From JAAXIE01 sp965263155 (lineage in GTDB: Bacteria; Chloroflexota; Dehalococcoidia; Lucifugimonadales; JAAXIE01), in NCBI GenBank assembly GCA_965263155.1, contig OZ253586.1, positions 1,426,001 through 1,490,000 of the forward strand: DNA of 64,000 nt, read 5' to 3'. A program made the position numbers and the translations under genes. The notes under the pieces were generated by a model. The model saw nothing but the letters and a program-made list of their open reading frames with translations, was not told the origin of the DNA and ran no database searches. This document shows positions 8,722-17,929 of the stretch, one piece after another; positions within the stretch are counted from its first letter, which is position 1, and the number at the start of each line of letters is the position of its first letter.

Positions 8722-9333
8722 TTGTCCGACGACCGTGTACAACAAGCCGTGGAACGTTTGCGTCAAGGAGGCTTGGTCGCTTTCCCTACCGATACCCTGT
8801 ACGCATTGGGGGCGGACCCCTTCAACCCTCACGCAGTACAGCGGGTGTTCCGGGCTAAACACCGCCCTCCCGACATGGGACTGCCACTGCTGCTGTCGAA
8901 CACCGACATGCTGCAACAGGTGGCAGCGGATGTGCCGCAGCTGGCTACCACGCTGGCTCACAGGTTCTGGCCGGGCTCCCTGACCATGCTGCTGCCCCGG
9001 GCGGTGGCTGTGTCGCGCTTGGTGACCGGCGGGCAGGACACCGTGGCTGTGCGAGTTCCAAATCACGCGACAGCCCTACGCCTGATCACGGCGCTAGGGC
9101 ACCCCATTACCGGTACTAGTGCCAACGTAACCGGCGGCCCTGACCCGGCCACAGCGGAGGAGGTACGGGAGCAGTTGGGAGTGTCCTGCGACATGGTACT
9201 GGATGACGGCGCGGCGGAGCTGGGCGTATCCTCTACTATCGTCGATCTAACAGGCGAACGCCCCACGCTGGTCCGCGCCGGTGCGGTGCCTTGGGAAGAA
9301 ATCGAGTCCTTCGTGGCTGCCAACGCTGGGTAA
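8722..9333 (+). CDS. tsaC: L-threonylcarbamoyladenylate synthase
   Basis: TsaC/Sua5/YwlC family: makes threonylcarbamoyl-AMP from threonine, bicarbonate and ATP for the t6A37 modification of ANN-decoding tRNAs. Visible motifs are GGLVAFPTDTLYALGADP near residues 16-33, then FWPGSLTMLLPR and GHPITGTSANVTGGPDP. The length, 203 residues, fits the short TsaC form without the Sua5 C-terminal domain. The start is TTG at 8722. It leads the + strand operon and ends two bases before the next ATG. Confidence 0.92.
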   Translation: MSDDRVQQAVERLRQGGLVAFPTDTLYALGADPFNPHAVQRVFRAKHRPPDMGLPLLLSNTDMLQQVAADVPQLATTLAHRFWPGSLTMLLPRAVAVSRLVTGGQDTVAVRVPNHATALRLITALGHPITGTSANVTGGPDPATAEEVREQLGVSCDMVLDDGAAELGVSSTIVDLTGERPTLVRAGAVPWEEIESFVAANAG

Positions 9334-9334
9334 G

Positions 9335-10213
9335 ATGGCCAAGTCCCGTTTTCACCAATTTGGATCAGCCATGCAGGCCGAAATAGAGCGGGCAGTGACC
9401 AGCCCTGTGCGACTGCTGCATGACATGCTGGCGTTCCAAATGGACACCGACCCGTCACCGGAGGGAAACGTTCCGGAGCTTGTTCGCCCTCGAGGCACTC
9501 TGTGCCTTCTGGTGTGTGCCGCCCTTTCAGGAGACCATCGCGCGGCGCTCCCAGCGGCCGCGGCCGTCGAACTGGCGCATCACCAGTTCGTGGCCCATCG
9601 AGGAATCGATGTGACCGGAAACCAAATAGTCTGCGATGAAACCCGCATAGAGGGGCGCTGGGGCTCCGGCCAAGCCATCAACGCTGGCGACGGGCTGCAC
9701 GCCTTGGCCCGGATATCATTGATGCGCCTCAGTGATCACGGGTGCGACGATGACATCGTGCTCACAGCCCTGCGGACGCTGGACGACGGCTGCGCCCGGA
9801 CGTGCGAGGGCCTGCACTTGGCGTTGCTGGCTAAGGAAGGCGCCCAGACCACCGAGGCATACGTCGGGACCGCCTCCCTGAAGACGGGCGCTATGATGGG
9901 CTGCGCTGCCCAATTGGGGGCGCTTATTGCAGGCAAGGAAGTGGACGTGCAGCAGTCTTTCCAGCAGTTTGGGGGCGACCTTGGGGTGGCCCTGCAAATA
10001 CGCGAGGACATCGGCGCTCGGAAGGACGACCAAACGGCGTTGAGCCAAGTGGCTCGACATAAAGTAAGTCAAGCGATGGATAGAATCTCCCTGCTGGGCA
10101 TTTCCGCGTCAGACTTGGCCGAGTTCCAAGGGCTGGGGGAGGCGCTTTTGTCTTACGGTATGCCCGATGCGCAGCCTGCGAGACCTACAGCGGCGGAGGA
10201 GAGGCTTGGCTAA
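9335..10213 (+). CDS. Polyprenyl synthetase-like protein with degenerate aspartate motifs
   Basis: Trans-isoprenyl diphosphate synthase fold, 292 residues from the ATG at 9335 directly after the tsaC stop. The family frame is clear: the helix AAAAVELAHHQFVAHRGIDVTGN, then WGSGQAINAGDGLHALA, KTGAMMGCAAQLGALI and FGGDLGVALQIREDIGARKDD. The first aspartate-rich motif (normally DDxxD after the helix with His) is missing; here it reads HHQFVAHRGID. The second is weakened to REDIGARKDD. Metal-diphosphate binding at the first site should be lost, so this may be a non-catalytic subunit or have a different job. The downstream pgk overlaps its 3' end by eight bases. Confidence 0.8.
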   Translation: MAKSRFHQFGSAMQAEIERAVTSPVRLLHDMLAFQMDTDPSPEGNVPELVRPRGTLCLLVCAALSGDHRAALPAAAAVELAHHQFVAHRGIDVTGNQIVCDETRIEGRWGSGQAINAGDGLHALARISLMRLSDHGCDDDIVLTALRTLDDGCARTCEGLHLALLAKEGAQTTEAYVGTASLKTGAMMGCAAQLGALIAGKEVDVQQSFQQFGGDLGVALQIREDIGARKDDQTALSQVARHKVSQAMDRISLLGISASDLAEFQGLGEALLSYGMPDAQPARPTAAEERLG

Positions 10214-11396
10214 GCGGTGCCTGCAGGACTTGGAGGTACGCGGACAGCGGGTGCTAGTGCGCGTCGATTTCAATGTGCCCATTGAGCAGGGGCGCGAATA
10301 CATCGCCTCCTACGACTACCGACTACGTCAGACGCTGCCCACCATCCAACACCTTCGGGGGCAAGGCGCGAAGACCATCCTCTGCTCACATCTAGGCCGC
10401 CCTGGAGGCAAGGTCGTAGACGAGCTGCGCCTGTGGCCCGTGGGCGACCGGCTGGGTGTGCTGCTGGGTTCACCGGTTACCTCCATCGACCAGTGCGTGG
10501 GCGCAGGCGTCTCGGCGGCAGTCAATGGAATGGGCCCCGAGGACGTGCTGCTGCTGGAAAACTTGCGCTTTCACGCCGAGGAAGAGGCCAATGACCCCGA
10601 CTTCGCCAAGGCTTTGGGGTCGGTGGCAGACCTGTTCGTGATGGACGCCTTCGCCGTGGCACACCGGGCCCACGCCTCCACGGTAGGTGTGCCCCGCTAC
10701 CTTCCCTCGGCCGCGGGCATGCTGCTTCAGCGCGAGGTCGAGTACCTTGACCGGGCGTTGGCGTCGCCGGAAAAGCCAGTGGGCGCGTTGCTGGGCGGGG
10801 CCAAGGTCAGCGACAAGATCACCCTGCTGGACAACCTGGTAGGCAGGGTGGACCTGGTCTGCATAGGCGGGGCCATGGCTTCCACATTCCTGAAAGCACA
10901 AGGCTACGACGTTGGCGCCTCCATGGTGGAGGATGAACGGCTGGAATACGCATCGTCCTTCCTAGAACGCGCCTCCACCGAGGGTATGCAGGTGCTGCTA
11001 CCGACGGACGTGACTGTAGCAGCGAGCTTGGTCGACGACGCCGAACCACAGACCTCAGACGCCCACGCTGTGCCTGAGGGTCTTAGCGTTTTCGACATTG
11101 GACCTAGGACGGCCAACGCCTATGGGGAGGCCCTCAGTGACTGCAAGACCATCATATGGAATGGACCGATGGGCGTGTTTGAGCGCGCCGCCTTCAAACC
11201 CGGCACGGAACGAGTGGCCCAAGCCGTGGCTGAAAGCGACGCCGTCTCCATTGTCGGAGGAGGCTCGACTGCGGAGGTGGTGGAGTCCTTGGGCTTGAGC
11301 GACAAGATAACCCACGTCTCCACTGGAGGAGGCGCTGCCTTGGAGTACTTGGAAGGTAAGGAACTGCCAGGCATTGACGCCCTGCCCGACGCATAA
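10206..11396 (+). CDS. pgk: Phosphoglycerate kinase
   Basis: Transfers phosphate between 1,3-bisphosphoglycerate and ADP in glycolysis/gluconeogenesis. It shows VLVRVDFNVPIEQG near the N-terminus, the substrate-binding SHLGRPGGK, LLENLRFHAEEEAND, the hinge-region LLGGAKVSDKI and the nucleotide-binding IVGGGSTAEVVESLGL with STGGGAALEYLEGK near the end. I start at TTG 10206, which follows GGAGGAG and fits homology (396 residues); a longer frame from 10167 lies inside the upstream gene. Confidence 0.95.
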   Translation: MAKRCLQDLEVRGQRVLVRVDFNVPIEQGREYIASYDYRLRQTLPTIQHLRGQGAKTILCSHLGRPGGKVVDELRLWPVGDRLGVLLGSPVTSIDQCVGAGVSAAVNGMGPEDVLLLENLRFHAEEEANDPDFAKALGSVADLFVMDAFAVAHRAHASTVGVPRYLPSAAGMLLQREVEYLDRALASPEKPVGALLGGAKVSDKITLLDNLVGRVDLVCIGGAMASTFLKAQGYDVGASMVEDERLEYASSFLERASTEGMQVLLPTDVTVAASLVDDAEPQTSDAHAVPEGLSVFDIGPRTANAYGEALSDCKTIIWNGPMGVFERAAFKPGTERVAQAVAESDAVSIVGGGSTAEVVESLGLSDKITHVSTGGGAALEYLEGKELPGIDALPDA

Positions 11397-11426
11397 ACGG
11401 ATCAAGCATAGAGGTTTACGGATAGC

Positions 11427-12638
11427 ATGAGCGCAATCGACAATGAAGCCCTGAGGGGCTCCTTCGCAACGACATCCTCCAAGATACTGATGCTGGTGGT
11501 GGACGGCCTTGGAGGCCTACCCCATCCCCAGACTAAGCTGTCTGAGTTAGAGACGGCCAACCTGCCTAATTTGGATGCCATCGCTCGCGAGAGTGCTTGC
11601 GGGCTGACGGTTCCCGTGCTGCCGGGAGTGACTCCGGGAAGTGGACCGGGCCACCTTGCCCTTTTCGGCTACGACCCTATCAAATACCTCATCGGACGCG
11701 GGGCGTTGGAGGCCCTAGGCATCGACGTGGACTTGCAGGAAGGCGATGTGGCGGCCCGGGGTAACTTCTGCACCGTCGACGCGCAAGGCAACCTGACAGA
11801 CCGACGGGCTGGGCGCATCCCGACGTCGGAGAGTGCGCCCCTTTGCCGCATCTTGGACGACATAGCCCTCGACGGCGCAGAGGTCACGGTGTACCCGGTG
11901 CAGGACTATCGCTTTGTGCTCCACCTGCGGGGAAAGGACCTCAGCGACCAGGTCAGCGAGACCGACCCGCAACAGACCGGCGTGCCCACTTTGCAGGCGC
12001 AGGCACTGTCGCCCGCAGGCATGAAAGCGGCCTCCGTGGTAAGAGGGTTCGTGGACTCAGCCGCGCGTTTGCTGTCGGAGCGTGACCGGGCCAACATGAT
12101 AATGCTGCGAGGGTTCTCCCAACTGCCTCATCTGCCGTCCATGGGCGAAGCCTTTCGCCTGAATCCCGGGGCCATCGCAGCTTACCCAATGTACCGCGGC
12201 CTGGCCTCCATTGCTGGGATGCGTGTCATACCCACTGGAGCTACCTTCACCGACGAGATTTACACCTTGCGCGAGCACTACCACGAGCACGACTTCTTCT
12301 TCCTGCACTACAAGCCTGCCGACGCTGCCGGGGAGGATGGCAACTTCAAGGCCAAGGTGGCCGCCTTGGAGGCCTTGGACAACCATATACCCGACCTGCT
12401 GGACTTGGACTTGGACGTTCTGGTGGTAGCAGGCGATCACTCCACCCCTGCCATCATGGCCAGCCACAGCTGGCATTCGGTGCCTTTTATGCTGCGGTCC
12501 AAGTGGACGCGCGGCGAAGGCATTGAGGCTTTCTCGGAACGGGACTGCGCCACAGGGTCTCTCGGTACCTTCCAAGCCAGTGACGTGATGACGCTGGCTG
12601 CTTCCCACGCTGGTAAACTGCTGAAGTTCGGACCATAG
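11427..12638 (+). CDS. apgM: 2,3-bisphosphoglycerate-independent phosphoglycerate mutase, archaeal type
   Basis: Interconverts 3- and 2-phosphoglycerate. It belongs to the alkaline-phosphatase superfamily branch first seen in archaea (ApgM). LVVDGLGGLPHPQTKLSELETAN-type start near residue 23, GVTPGSGPGHLALFGYDP with the nucleophile region, HYKPADAAGEDGNFKAKV and VVAGDHSTP are the metal-site segments. The length, 403 residues, fits the archaeal type rather than the 510-residue GpmI. Lying between pgk and tpiA it gives a lower-glycolysis block. Confidence 0.92.
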   Translation: MSAIDNEALRGSFATTSSKILMLVVDGLGGLPHPQTKLSELETANLPNLDAIARESACGLTVPVLPGVTPGSGPGHLALFGYDPIKYLIGRGALEALGIDVDLQEGDVAARGNFCTVDAQGNLTDRRAGRIPTSESAPLCRILDDIALDGAEVTVYPVQDYRFVLHLRGKDLSDQVSETDPQQTGVPTLQAQALSPAGMKAASVVRGFVDSAARLLSERDRANMIMLRGFSQLPHLPSMGEAFRLNPGAIAAYPMYRGLASIAGMRVIPTGATFTDEIYTLREHYHEHDFFFLHYKPADAAGEDGNFKAKVAALEALDNHIPDLLDLDLDVLVVAGDHSTPAIMASHSWHSVPFMLRSKWTRGEGIEAFSERDCATGSLGTFQASDVMTLAASHAGKLLKFGP

Positions 12639-12640
12639 CT

Positions 12641-13408
12641 ATGCCGATACCCATAGTAGCTGGCAACTGGAAGATGAACACCTCCCTTGCTGAAGGTGTG
12701 CGCCTAGCATCCCAAGTGGCGGCCAATGTGGGCGTCCCCGCGGGCATTGAAGTGGTGGTCTGCCCGCCCTTCGTCTCGCTGGCGGCCGTAGCACAGGCGT
12801 TGCAGGGGACGGGCATTGAAGTCGGCGCGCAGAACATGCACTCCGAGGAGCGCGGCGCCTTCACTGGCGAGGTCGCTCCGGGTATGCTGGCTGGCCTCTG
12901 CCGCTACGTCATCCTTGGGCACTCCGAAAGACGCGCCCTCTTCGGCGAGACGGACGATATGGTGAACCGCAAGGTGGCCGCAGCGGTGGCAGCGGGGTTG
13001 ATCCCAATCCTGTGTGTCGGCGAGACATTGGCGCAACGGGAAGAAGGCCGCGCCAGCGACGTGATATCTCAGCAGCTGCGAGGGGGCTTGGCTGGCTTAC
13101 ATAACGTGCCAGGCTTGGTCGTGGCCTACGAGCCCGTCTGGGCCATCGGCACCGGCCAAGCAGCCACTCCGGAGATTGCCCATGAAATCATGGGGGGAGT
13201 CATCCAGCCTGTGCTGGCGGCGCTTCTGGGTGGCTCGGTGGCCCAAGACACGCCTCTGCTCTACGGCGGGAGCGTGAACCCCGGCAACATCGAGAGCTTT
13301 GCCCAGCAGTCCTCGGTGTCGGGAGCACTGGTCGGCGGTGCCAGCTTGGATGCCTCACAATTCGCCGACATCGTCCGGCTCACAGCCAGCGCCAAGGGTG
13401 TGGGCTAG
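12641..13408 (+). CDS. tpiA: Triosephosphate isomerase
   Basis: Interconverts dihydroxyacetone phosphate and glyceraldehyde 3-phosphate. PIVAGNWKMN starts the barrel, the catalytic histidine is in VILGHSERRALFGE, the catalytic glutamate in VVAYEPVWAIGTG, and the phosphate-binding LLYGGSVNPGN is near the end. The length, 255 residues, is normal. Its ATG lies two bases after the apgM stop. miaA begins ten bases downstream. Confidence 0.96.
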   Translation: MPIPIVAGNWKMNTSLAEGVRLASQVAANVGVPAGIEVVVCPPFVSLAAVAQALQGTGIEVGAQNMHSEERGAFTGEVAPGMLAGLCRYVILGHSERRALFGETDDMVNRKVAAAVAAGLIPILCVGETLAQREEGRASDVISQQLRGGLAGLHNVPGLVVAYEPVWAIGTGQAATPEIAHEIMGGVIQPVLAALLGGSVAQDTPLLYGGSVNPGNIESFAQQSSVSGALVGGASLDASQFADIVRLTASAKGVG

Positions 13409-13418
13409 CGGGAACGCC

Positions 13419-14360
13419 GTGCCTTCGATCGGCCCTCGTCTTATCGCCGTAGTCGGGCCCACAGCATCGGGCAAGAGCAAGCTGGCCCTTGAACTAGCCA
13501 AGAAGTTCCACGGCCAGATCGTCAGCGCCGACAGCCGCCAAGTCTACCGCTACATGGACATCGGGACGGCAAAGCCTTCGCAGGCGGACCAGCAGGAAAT
13601 ACCCCACCACCTTCACGACCTGCTTGACCCCAACCAGCGCTTTGACCTCGCCACATTCCTCGACCTAGCGCAAGGAGCCATCTCAGGGATTCACGCTCAT
13701 GGGCAGCTTCCCATCCTCGCGGGAGGCTCTGGTCAATACGTGTGGGCCCTGCTGGAGGGGTGGCAGTTGCCAACCGAGGCCCCGGACGAGCGGCTACGGG
13801 CCAGCTTGGAGGCTGAAGACCCCGAAATACTCCACCAACGACTAACAGCGATGGACCCCGAAGCGGCGTCGCGCATTCACCCTCACAACCTGCGTCGCTT
13901 GGTTCGTGCTCTTGAAGTCAGGCAGGGAGTGGGCCGACCTGGAACGGCGCCTCCCAGCAAGGCCGCGCAGTACGATTCGCTGATCATCGGATTGACTATG
14001 GAGCGGGAGGCTCTCTATCAGCGCATTGACCAGCGCGTGGACGAAATGATGGAGCGCGGGCTGCTTGAAGAGGTGCGCAGCCTGATGGATAGCGGCTACC
14101 AGCCAACACTGCCGTCGATGCAGAGCACAGGGTATCGGGAGTTGGTGCAGCACCTGCAGGGCGAGATGGCCCTCACTGAGGCGGTGCAGCGCATTAAGTA
14201 CGCTACCCATCGGCTTGCGCGCCGCCAGTACATGTGGTTTCGCTTGGCTGACCCGCGCATTCGTTGGCTAGACGCCGACGCCTCTTCTTACGAGCAGGCT
14301 GCGGGACTAGTTCGGTTCTTTCTGGAGGGTGCACCAGCCTGTGATACAATGCCAAGCTAG
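13419..14360 (+). CDS. miaA: tRNA dimethylallyltransferase
   Basis: Adds dimethylallyl to N6 of A37 in tRNAs reading UNN codons. The P-loop GPTASGKSKLALELA is near residues 13-27, followed by VSADSRQVYRYMDIGTAKPS and the DMAPP-binding region GSGQYVWALLEGW. The length, 313 residues, is typical. The start is GTG at 13419, where homology begins; a longer frame from 13299 overlaps tpiA. It pairs in function with tsaC at the head of the operon, as both modify A37. Confidence 0.94.
   Translation: MPSIGPRLIAVVGPTASGKSKLALELAKKFHGQIVSADSRQVYRYMDIGTAKPSQADQQEIPHHLHDLLDPNQRFDLATFLDLAQGAISGIHAHGQLPILAGGSGQYVWALLEGWQLPTEAPDERLRASLEAEDPEILHQRLTAMDPEAASRIHPHNLRRLVRALEVRQGVGRPGTAPPSKAAQYDSLIIGLTMEREALYQRIDQRVDEMMERGLLEEVRSLMDSGYQPTLPSMQSTGYRELVQHLQGEMALTEAVQRIKYATHRLARRQYMWFRLADPRIRWLDADASSYEQAAGLVRFFLEGAPACDTMPS
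14342..14350 (+). promoter_or_regulatory. Putative extended -10 promoter for dapF
   Basis: TG-A-TACAAT at 14342-14350, an extended -10 form near the end of miaA, 52 bases before the dapF ATG. No good -35 is seen, which suits the extended class. Confidence 0.35.
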
Positions 14361-14402
14361 CTGCCAACTCAATTGGCCAACATAACTGCGTAGGGTTTAC
14401 TG

Positions 14403-15257
14403 ATGCGATTCACCAAGATGCATGGCGCGGCCAACGACTACCTGTTCATCGACGCCCGCCAACTAGATGCCGACTGGCCTGATCTAGCAGTGGCTATGAG
14501 TGACCGCCATCGAGGTGTTGGCTCCGACGGCATCATACTGGTCCTCCCCTCTGAGCAGGCCCAACTGCGCATGCGCATCTTCAACGCCGACGGTTCCGAG
14601 GGCGAAATGTGCGGTAATGGCATCCGCTGCTTCGCCAAATACGCCATCGAACGGGGTCTGGCTGAGGCTAACGGCAGCGGGCTGCTGGTGGAGACGTTGG
14701 CGGGTGTACGCACTGTGACACCTCGAATGATGGACGGGCACATTGTCGCCGCGAAGGTAGCCATGGGGCGTCCCGAACTCCGCCCTGAGGCAGTGCCAGT
14801 GACTCTGGACTCTTCTCCGACCCTAGCGGAGGGCGCCGCCGTGTTGGACCACCCGCTGGAAGTGGGCGGAAAGGCTCTCGCTCTCTCCTTCGTCTCCATG
14901 GGCAACCCCCACGCAGTTGCCTTTATCGACGAGGCAGTGGGTGATTTCCCGCTGCACCAAGTGGGCCCCATGGTGGAGCACCACCCCATCTTCCCCCGTC
15001 GCACCAACTTCGAAATCGTCAACTTGGGCGGGGGGAACGCCCTTCAAGCCCGCGTATGGGAGCGAGGATCGGGCGAAACGATGGCCTGTGGCACAGGGGC
15101 TTGCGCCATCGCGGTGGCAGCGCGGCTCCACGGTAAGACTCATGAGCAGTTTGAAGTGACCCTCCCGGGAGGCACCCTCATCATTGAGTGGGACGGTAAG
15201 GACGAAGTTTACCTGGAAGGCCCAGCGGAAGAGGTCTTCAGCGGAGAATGGCAGTAG
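14403..15257 (+). CDS. dapF: Diaminopimelate epimerase
   Basis: Epimerises LL- to meso-diaminopimelate for lysine and peptidoglycan synthesis, using two cysteines without cofactor. The first lies in EGEMCGNGIRCFAKY (Cys near 70), the second in SGETMACGTGACAIAVAA. The N-terminus FTKMHGAANDYLFID and the RHRGVGSDGI segment are standard. The 284 residues are the usual length. The LL-DAP aminotransferase downstream makes its substrate. The last ten bases overlap the start of a Uma2 remnant. Confidence 0.96.
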   Translation: MRFTKMHGAANDYLFIDARQLDADWPDLAVAMSDRHRGVGSDGIILVLPSEQAQLRMRIFNADGSEGEMCGNGIRCFAKYAIERGLAEANGSGLLVETLAGVRTVTPRMMDGHIVAAKVAMGRPELRPEAVPVTLDSSPTLAEGAAVLDHPLEVGGKALALSFVSMGNPHAVAFIDEAVGDFPLHQVGPMVEHHPIFPRRTNFEIVNLGGGNALQARVWERGSGETMACGTGACAIAVAARLHGKTHEQFEVTLPGGTLIIEWDGKDEVYLEGPAEEVFSGEWQ

Positions 15258-15526
15258 CCGTGAGCACTGCCACCCAAAAGCTGACCTTCGAACAGTGGCG
15301 CAGTCTCCCCGAGACCAAACAACGCTACGAGATCGTAGACGGCGTGGCGTCCACACCCGTCAGTTGCAGTCTCGAACATCAATGGGTCCTTCAGAACATC
15401 CTCTTCCGAGGGATGAAGTTTGACCATGAGACGGATCTGGGAGAATTCACAATGTCCCCGCTCGACCTGCTGATCGGCCGCGATCCCCTGTGCGTCTTCA
15501 GGTAGGAGCGACATCGTATTTAGGTG
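15248..15526 (+). pseudogene. Uma2/DUF820 nuclease-like remnant
   Basis: An 85-codon frame starting inside the dapF stop region reads KLTFEQWRSLPETKQRYEIVDGV, the typical Uma2 N-terminus, then LEHQWVLQNILFR and MSPLDLLIGRDPLCVFR before TAG. Uma2 proteins run to about 190 residues. After the stop, a different frame reads GRSDIVFR, matching the conserved RxPDVxF segment that should follow. So a frameshift near 15490-15510 has broken the gene and the C-terminal catalytic core is absent. It separates dapF from the DAP aminotransferase. Confidence 0.65.
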
Positions 15527-15565
15527 ACCTCACCCCACATTTACGAAGGAACAAGAATAGCGGAT

Positions 15566-16753
15566 ATGAAACTATCAAACCGCCTTGACCTGCTGAAGCC
15601 CTACCCTTTTGTGGAGATATCTCGCATCATCGCGGAGAAGCGGGCTGCTGGGATCGACGTGGTGACCTTTGGCATCGGCGACCCTGACATACCCACGCCG
15701 GACCACATCGTCAGCCGGCTGGAGCAGGCCTCCCATCACTTGCCAAATCATCGCTACCCGGAAAGCGACAGTCTGCCGGAGTTCCGTCGGGCCGTGGCCC
15801 AGTGGTACGAGAACCGGTTTGGGGTGAAATTGGACCCCGACAAAGAGGTGCTGCCTCTCATAGGCGCCAAGGAGGGCATCGGCCATGTGGCGTTCGCCCT
15901 GCTGGACCCAGGCGACCTAGCTCTGCTGCCTGACCCTGCTTATCCGGTGTACGCAGTGGGCACCATGTTCGCTGGAGCCGACTCCTACACTATGCCTCTC
16001 ACCGAGAAGGGCGGCTGGCTAGCCGACTTGGAGGCCATTCCGGAGGACGTCGCGCAGCGAGCTAACATAATGTGGCTGAACTACCCCAACAATCCCACGG
16101 CGGCTGTTGCAGGTCTGGACTACTTCGAGCAAGTGGTGAGCTATGCGAAGGAGCACGACATCGCTGTGCTGCACGATGCCGCCTACAGCGAAGTGACCTT
16201 TGACGGATATAGTTGTCGCAGTTTCATGCAGGCTGAGGGCGCACGTGACGTCGCTCTGGAGTTCCACTCCCTTTCCAAGAGCTACAACATGACTGGCTGG
16301 CGTGTGGGTATGGCCGTGGGCAACGCCGACCTCATACGGGGCCTGCTGAAAATCAAGGAAAACCTTGATTCGGGCATCCCACAAGCCATACAAGAGATGG
16401 CCATGGAGGCTCTGCTTGGCCCCCAAGACTGCATCGAACATAACAACGCCATATACAAGGCGCGACGCGACAAGGTAGTGGGTGTGCTGCGGGATATCGG
16501 ACTTGAAGTGGAGTCACCCAAGGCCAGCCTTTACGTGTGGGCCAAGGTGCCTCCCGGCTTCACCTCCGCCGAGTTTGCCGCCTGCCTGCTAGAAGACAAT
16601 AGCATCGTTGTGACCCCCGGCTCCAGCTACGGACAGAACGGCGAGGGGTATATCCGCCTCTCCTTGACCACGCCCGACGAGCGGGTGGAAACGGGCTTGC
16701 AACGCTTGGCTGCTTGGCAGATACCCTCACCCTCCAGCCATTCCGGACAGTAG
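15566..16753 (+). CDS. dapL: LL-diaminopimelate aminotransferase (class I aminotransferase)
   Basis: PLP enzyme converting tetrahydrodipicolinate to LL-DAP in one step. It shows the family N-terminus RLDLLKPYPFVEISRII, IGDPDIPTPDHIV, the substrate segment NYPNNPTAAVA and the PLP lysine in HSLSKSYNMTGWRVG. The ATG at 15566 fits the normal N-terminus better than an upstream GTG at 15524. The 395 residues suit the DapL/DapL2 group. Neighbouring dapF supports lysine synthesis; a related aminotransferase with another substrate remains possible. Confidence 0.82.
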   Translation: MKLSNRLDLLKPYPFVEISRIIAEKRAAGIDVVTFGIGDPDIPTPDHIVSRLEQASHHLPNHRYPESDSLPEFRRAVAQWYENRFGVKLDPDKEVLPLIGAKEGIGHVAFALLDPGDLALLPDPAYPVYAVGTMFAGADSYTMPLTEKGGWLADLEAIPEDVAQRANIMWLNYPNNPTAAVAGLDYFEQVVSYAKEHDIAVLHDAAYSEVTFDGYSCRSFMQAEGARDVALEFHSLSKSYNMTGWRVGMAVGNADLIRGLLKIKENLDSGIPQAIQEMAMEALLGPQDCIEHNNAIYKARRDKVVGVLRDIGLEVESPKASLYVWAKVPPGFTSAEFAACLLEDNSIVVTPGSSYGQNGEGYIRLSLTTPDERVETGLQRLAAWQIPSPSSHSGQ

Positions 16754-16810
16754 GAGACAGGGCCGATTCCGGGCATTCCCTACACCACCGAGCCGGATGC
16801 CGAGCGGGCC

Positions 16811-17920
16811 GTGCTAGTAGGTGTGAGCGTCAGGGGCGCTGCCCAGCCTTGGAAACTGGAAGAATCGCTGGACGAGCTTGCCATGCTGGCCCGTACTGCT
16901 GGGGCTGAGGTAGTGGCCCGCATAAGCCAGAATCTGCCCCGCCCCGAAAGGCACTACCTCGGCTCGGGCAAGCTCGCCGAGCTTCAGGACCTCGTCCTTG
17001 AGTCCCACGCGGGCACGGTTATCTGCGACGATGAGCTGAACCCCAACCAACAGCGGGCCTTGGAGAATGCCCTGAAAGTCAAGGTCATCGACCGCACCGC
17101 CCTGATCCTTGATGTGTTCGGGCGCCATGCTCACACGCGGGAAGGCCAGCTTCAAGTGGAACTGGCGCAGCACCAGTACCTGCTACCCCGGTTGGTAGGC
17201 CAGTGGTCCCACTTGGAGCGCCTCGGAGGTGGCATCGGCACCCGTGGCCCCGGCGAGACCCAGTTGGAGACCGACCGACGCCTTATCCAGCGTCGCATCC
17301 AGAAGCTGCAACAGCAATTGGACCAAGTACGCAAGCGGCGCGAACAGTACCGCTTGAGACGCCACCGCGCGGGCATACCGGTGGCATCGCTGGTGGGCTA
17401 CACCAATGCAGGTAAGAGCACCCTGTTCAACTCCCTCAGCGACGCCGAGGTGCCCGTCAGAGACCAGCTCTTCTCCACACTCGATCCGGTGACCCGCCAA
17501 ATCACCCTCTCAGAGGACAGGCGGTTCCTTCTAACCGACACTGTGGGGTTCATCCAGAAGCTCTCTCCCACAGTGGTGGCAGCCTTCCGCGCCACGCTGG
17601 AGGAGTTGGAAGGCTCGGACCTACTGCTGCACGTCGTAGACATAATGCAGCCCCACGCGGCGGAGCAGGCAGAGGCAGTGGACGCAACACTACGGGAGTT
17701 GGGCTTGCAGGACACACCACGTTTGTTGGTGGTGAACAAGATGGACCTGCTCACATCATCTCCCAACGGGGAGGGGCCACGAGACACCCTACCGCTAGAC
17801 GACTATCCCAGCGTCTTGGTGTCAGCGGCCAAGGGTTGGAATCTCGGCGAGCTTCTGGAGATGGTCTGCGAGCGACTGGGGTTGGAGTCTGGCGAGTCCT
17901 ACGCTCAGGAATTGCTCTAG
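16811..17920 (+). CDS. hflX: GTPase HflX
   Basis: Ribosome-associated GTPase that splits stalled ribosomes under stress. The N-terminal HflX domain (RHYLGSGKLAELQDLV, NPNQQRALENALKVKVIDRTALILDVF-type) is followed by the helical segment and GxGE motif GPGETQLETDRRLI, then the G domain: GYTNAGKSTLFN (G1), DTVGFI (G3) and NKMD (G4). The GTG at 16811 is the first ordinary start. Homology seems to reach upstream through TTEPDAERAVLVGV, and an ATT at 16766 lies nine bases after AGGAG, so translation may begin there (384 residues). Confidence 0.92.
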   Translation: MLVGVSVRGAAQPWKLEESLDELAMLARTAGAEVVARISQNLPRPERHYLGSGKLAELQDLVLESHAGTVICDDELNPNQQRALENALKVKVIDRTALILDVFGRHAHTREGQLQVELAQHQYLLPRLVGQWSHLERLGGGIGTRGPGETQLETDRRLIQRRIQKLQQQLDQVRKRREQYRLRRHRAGIPVASLVGYTNAGKSTLFNSLSDAEVPVRDQLFSTLDPVTRQITLSEDRRFLLTDTVGFIQKLSPTVVAAFRATLEELEGSDLLLHVVDIMQPHAAEQAEAVDATLRELGLQDTPRLLVVNKMDLLTSSPNGEGPRDTLPLDDYPSVLVSAAKGWNLGELLEMVCERLGLESGESYAQELL

Positions 17921-17929
17921 CAGTCCCAC

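Noticed and set aside
16751..16753. Read-through fusion of dapL and hflX across the in-frame TAG
   Set aside because: Both proteins are complete separate families, and a ribosome site lies at the junction.
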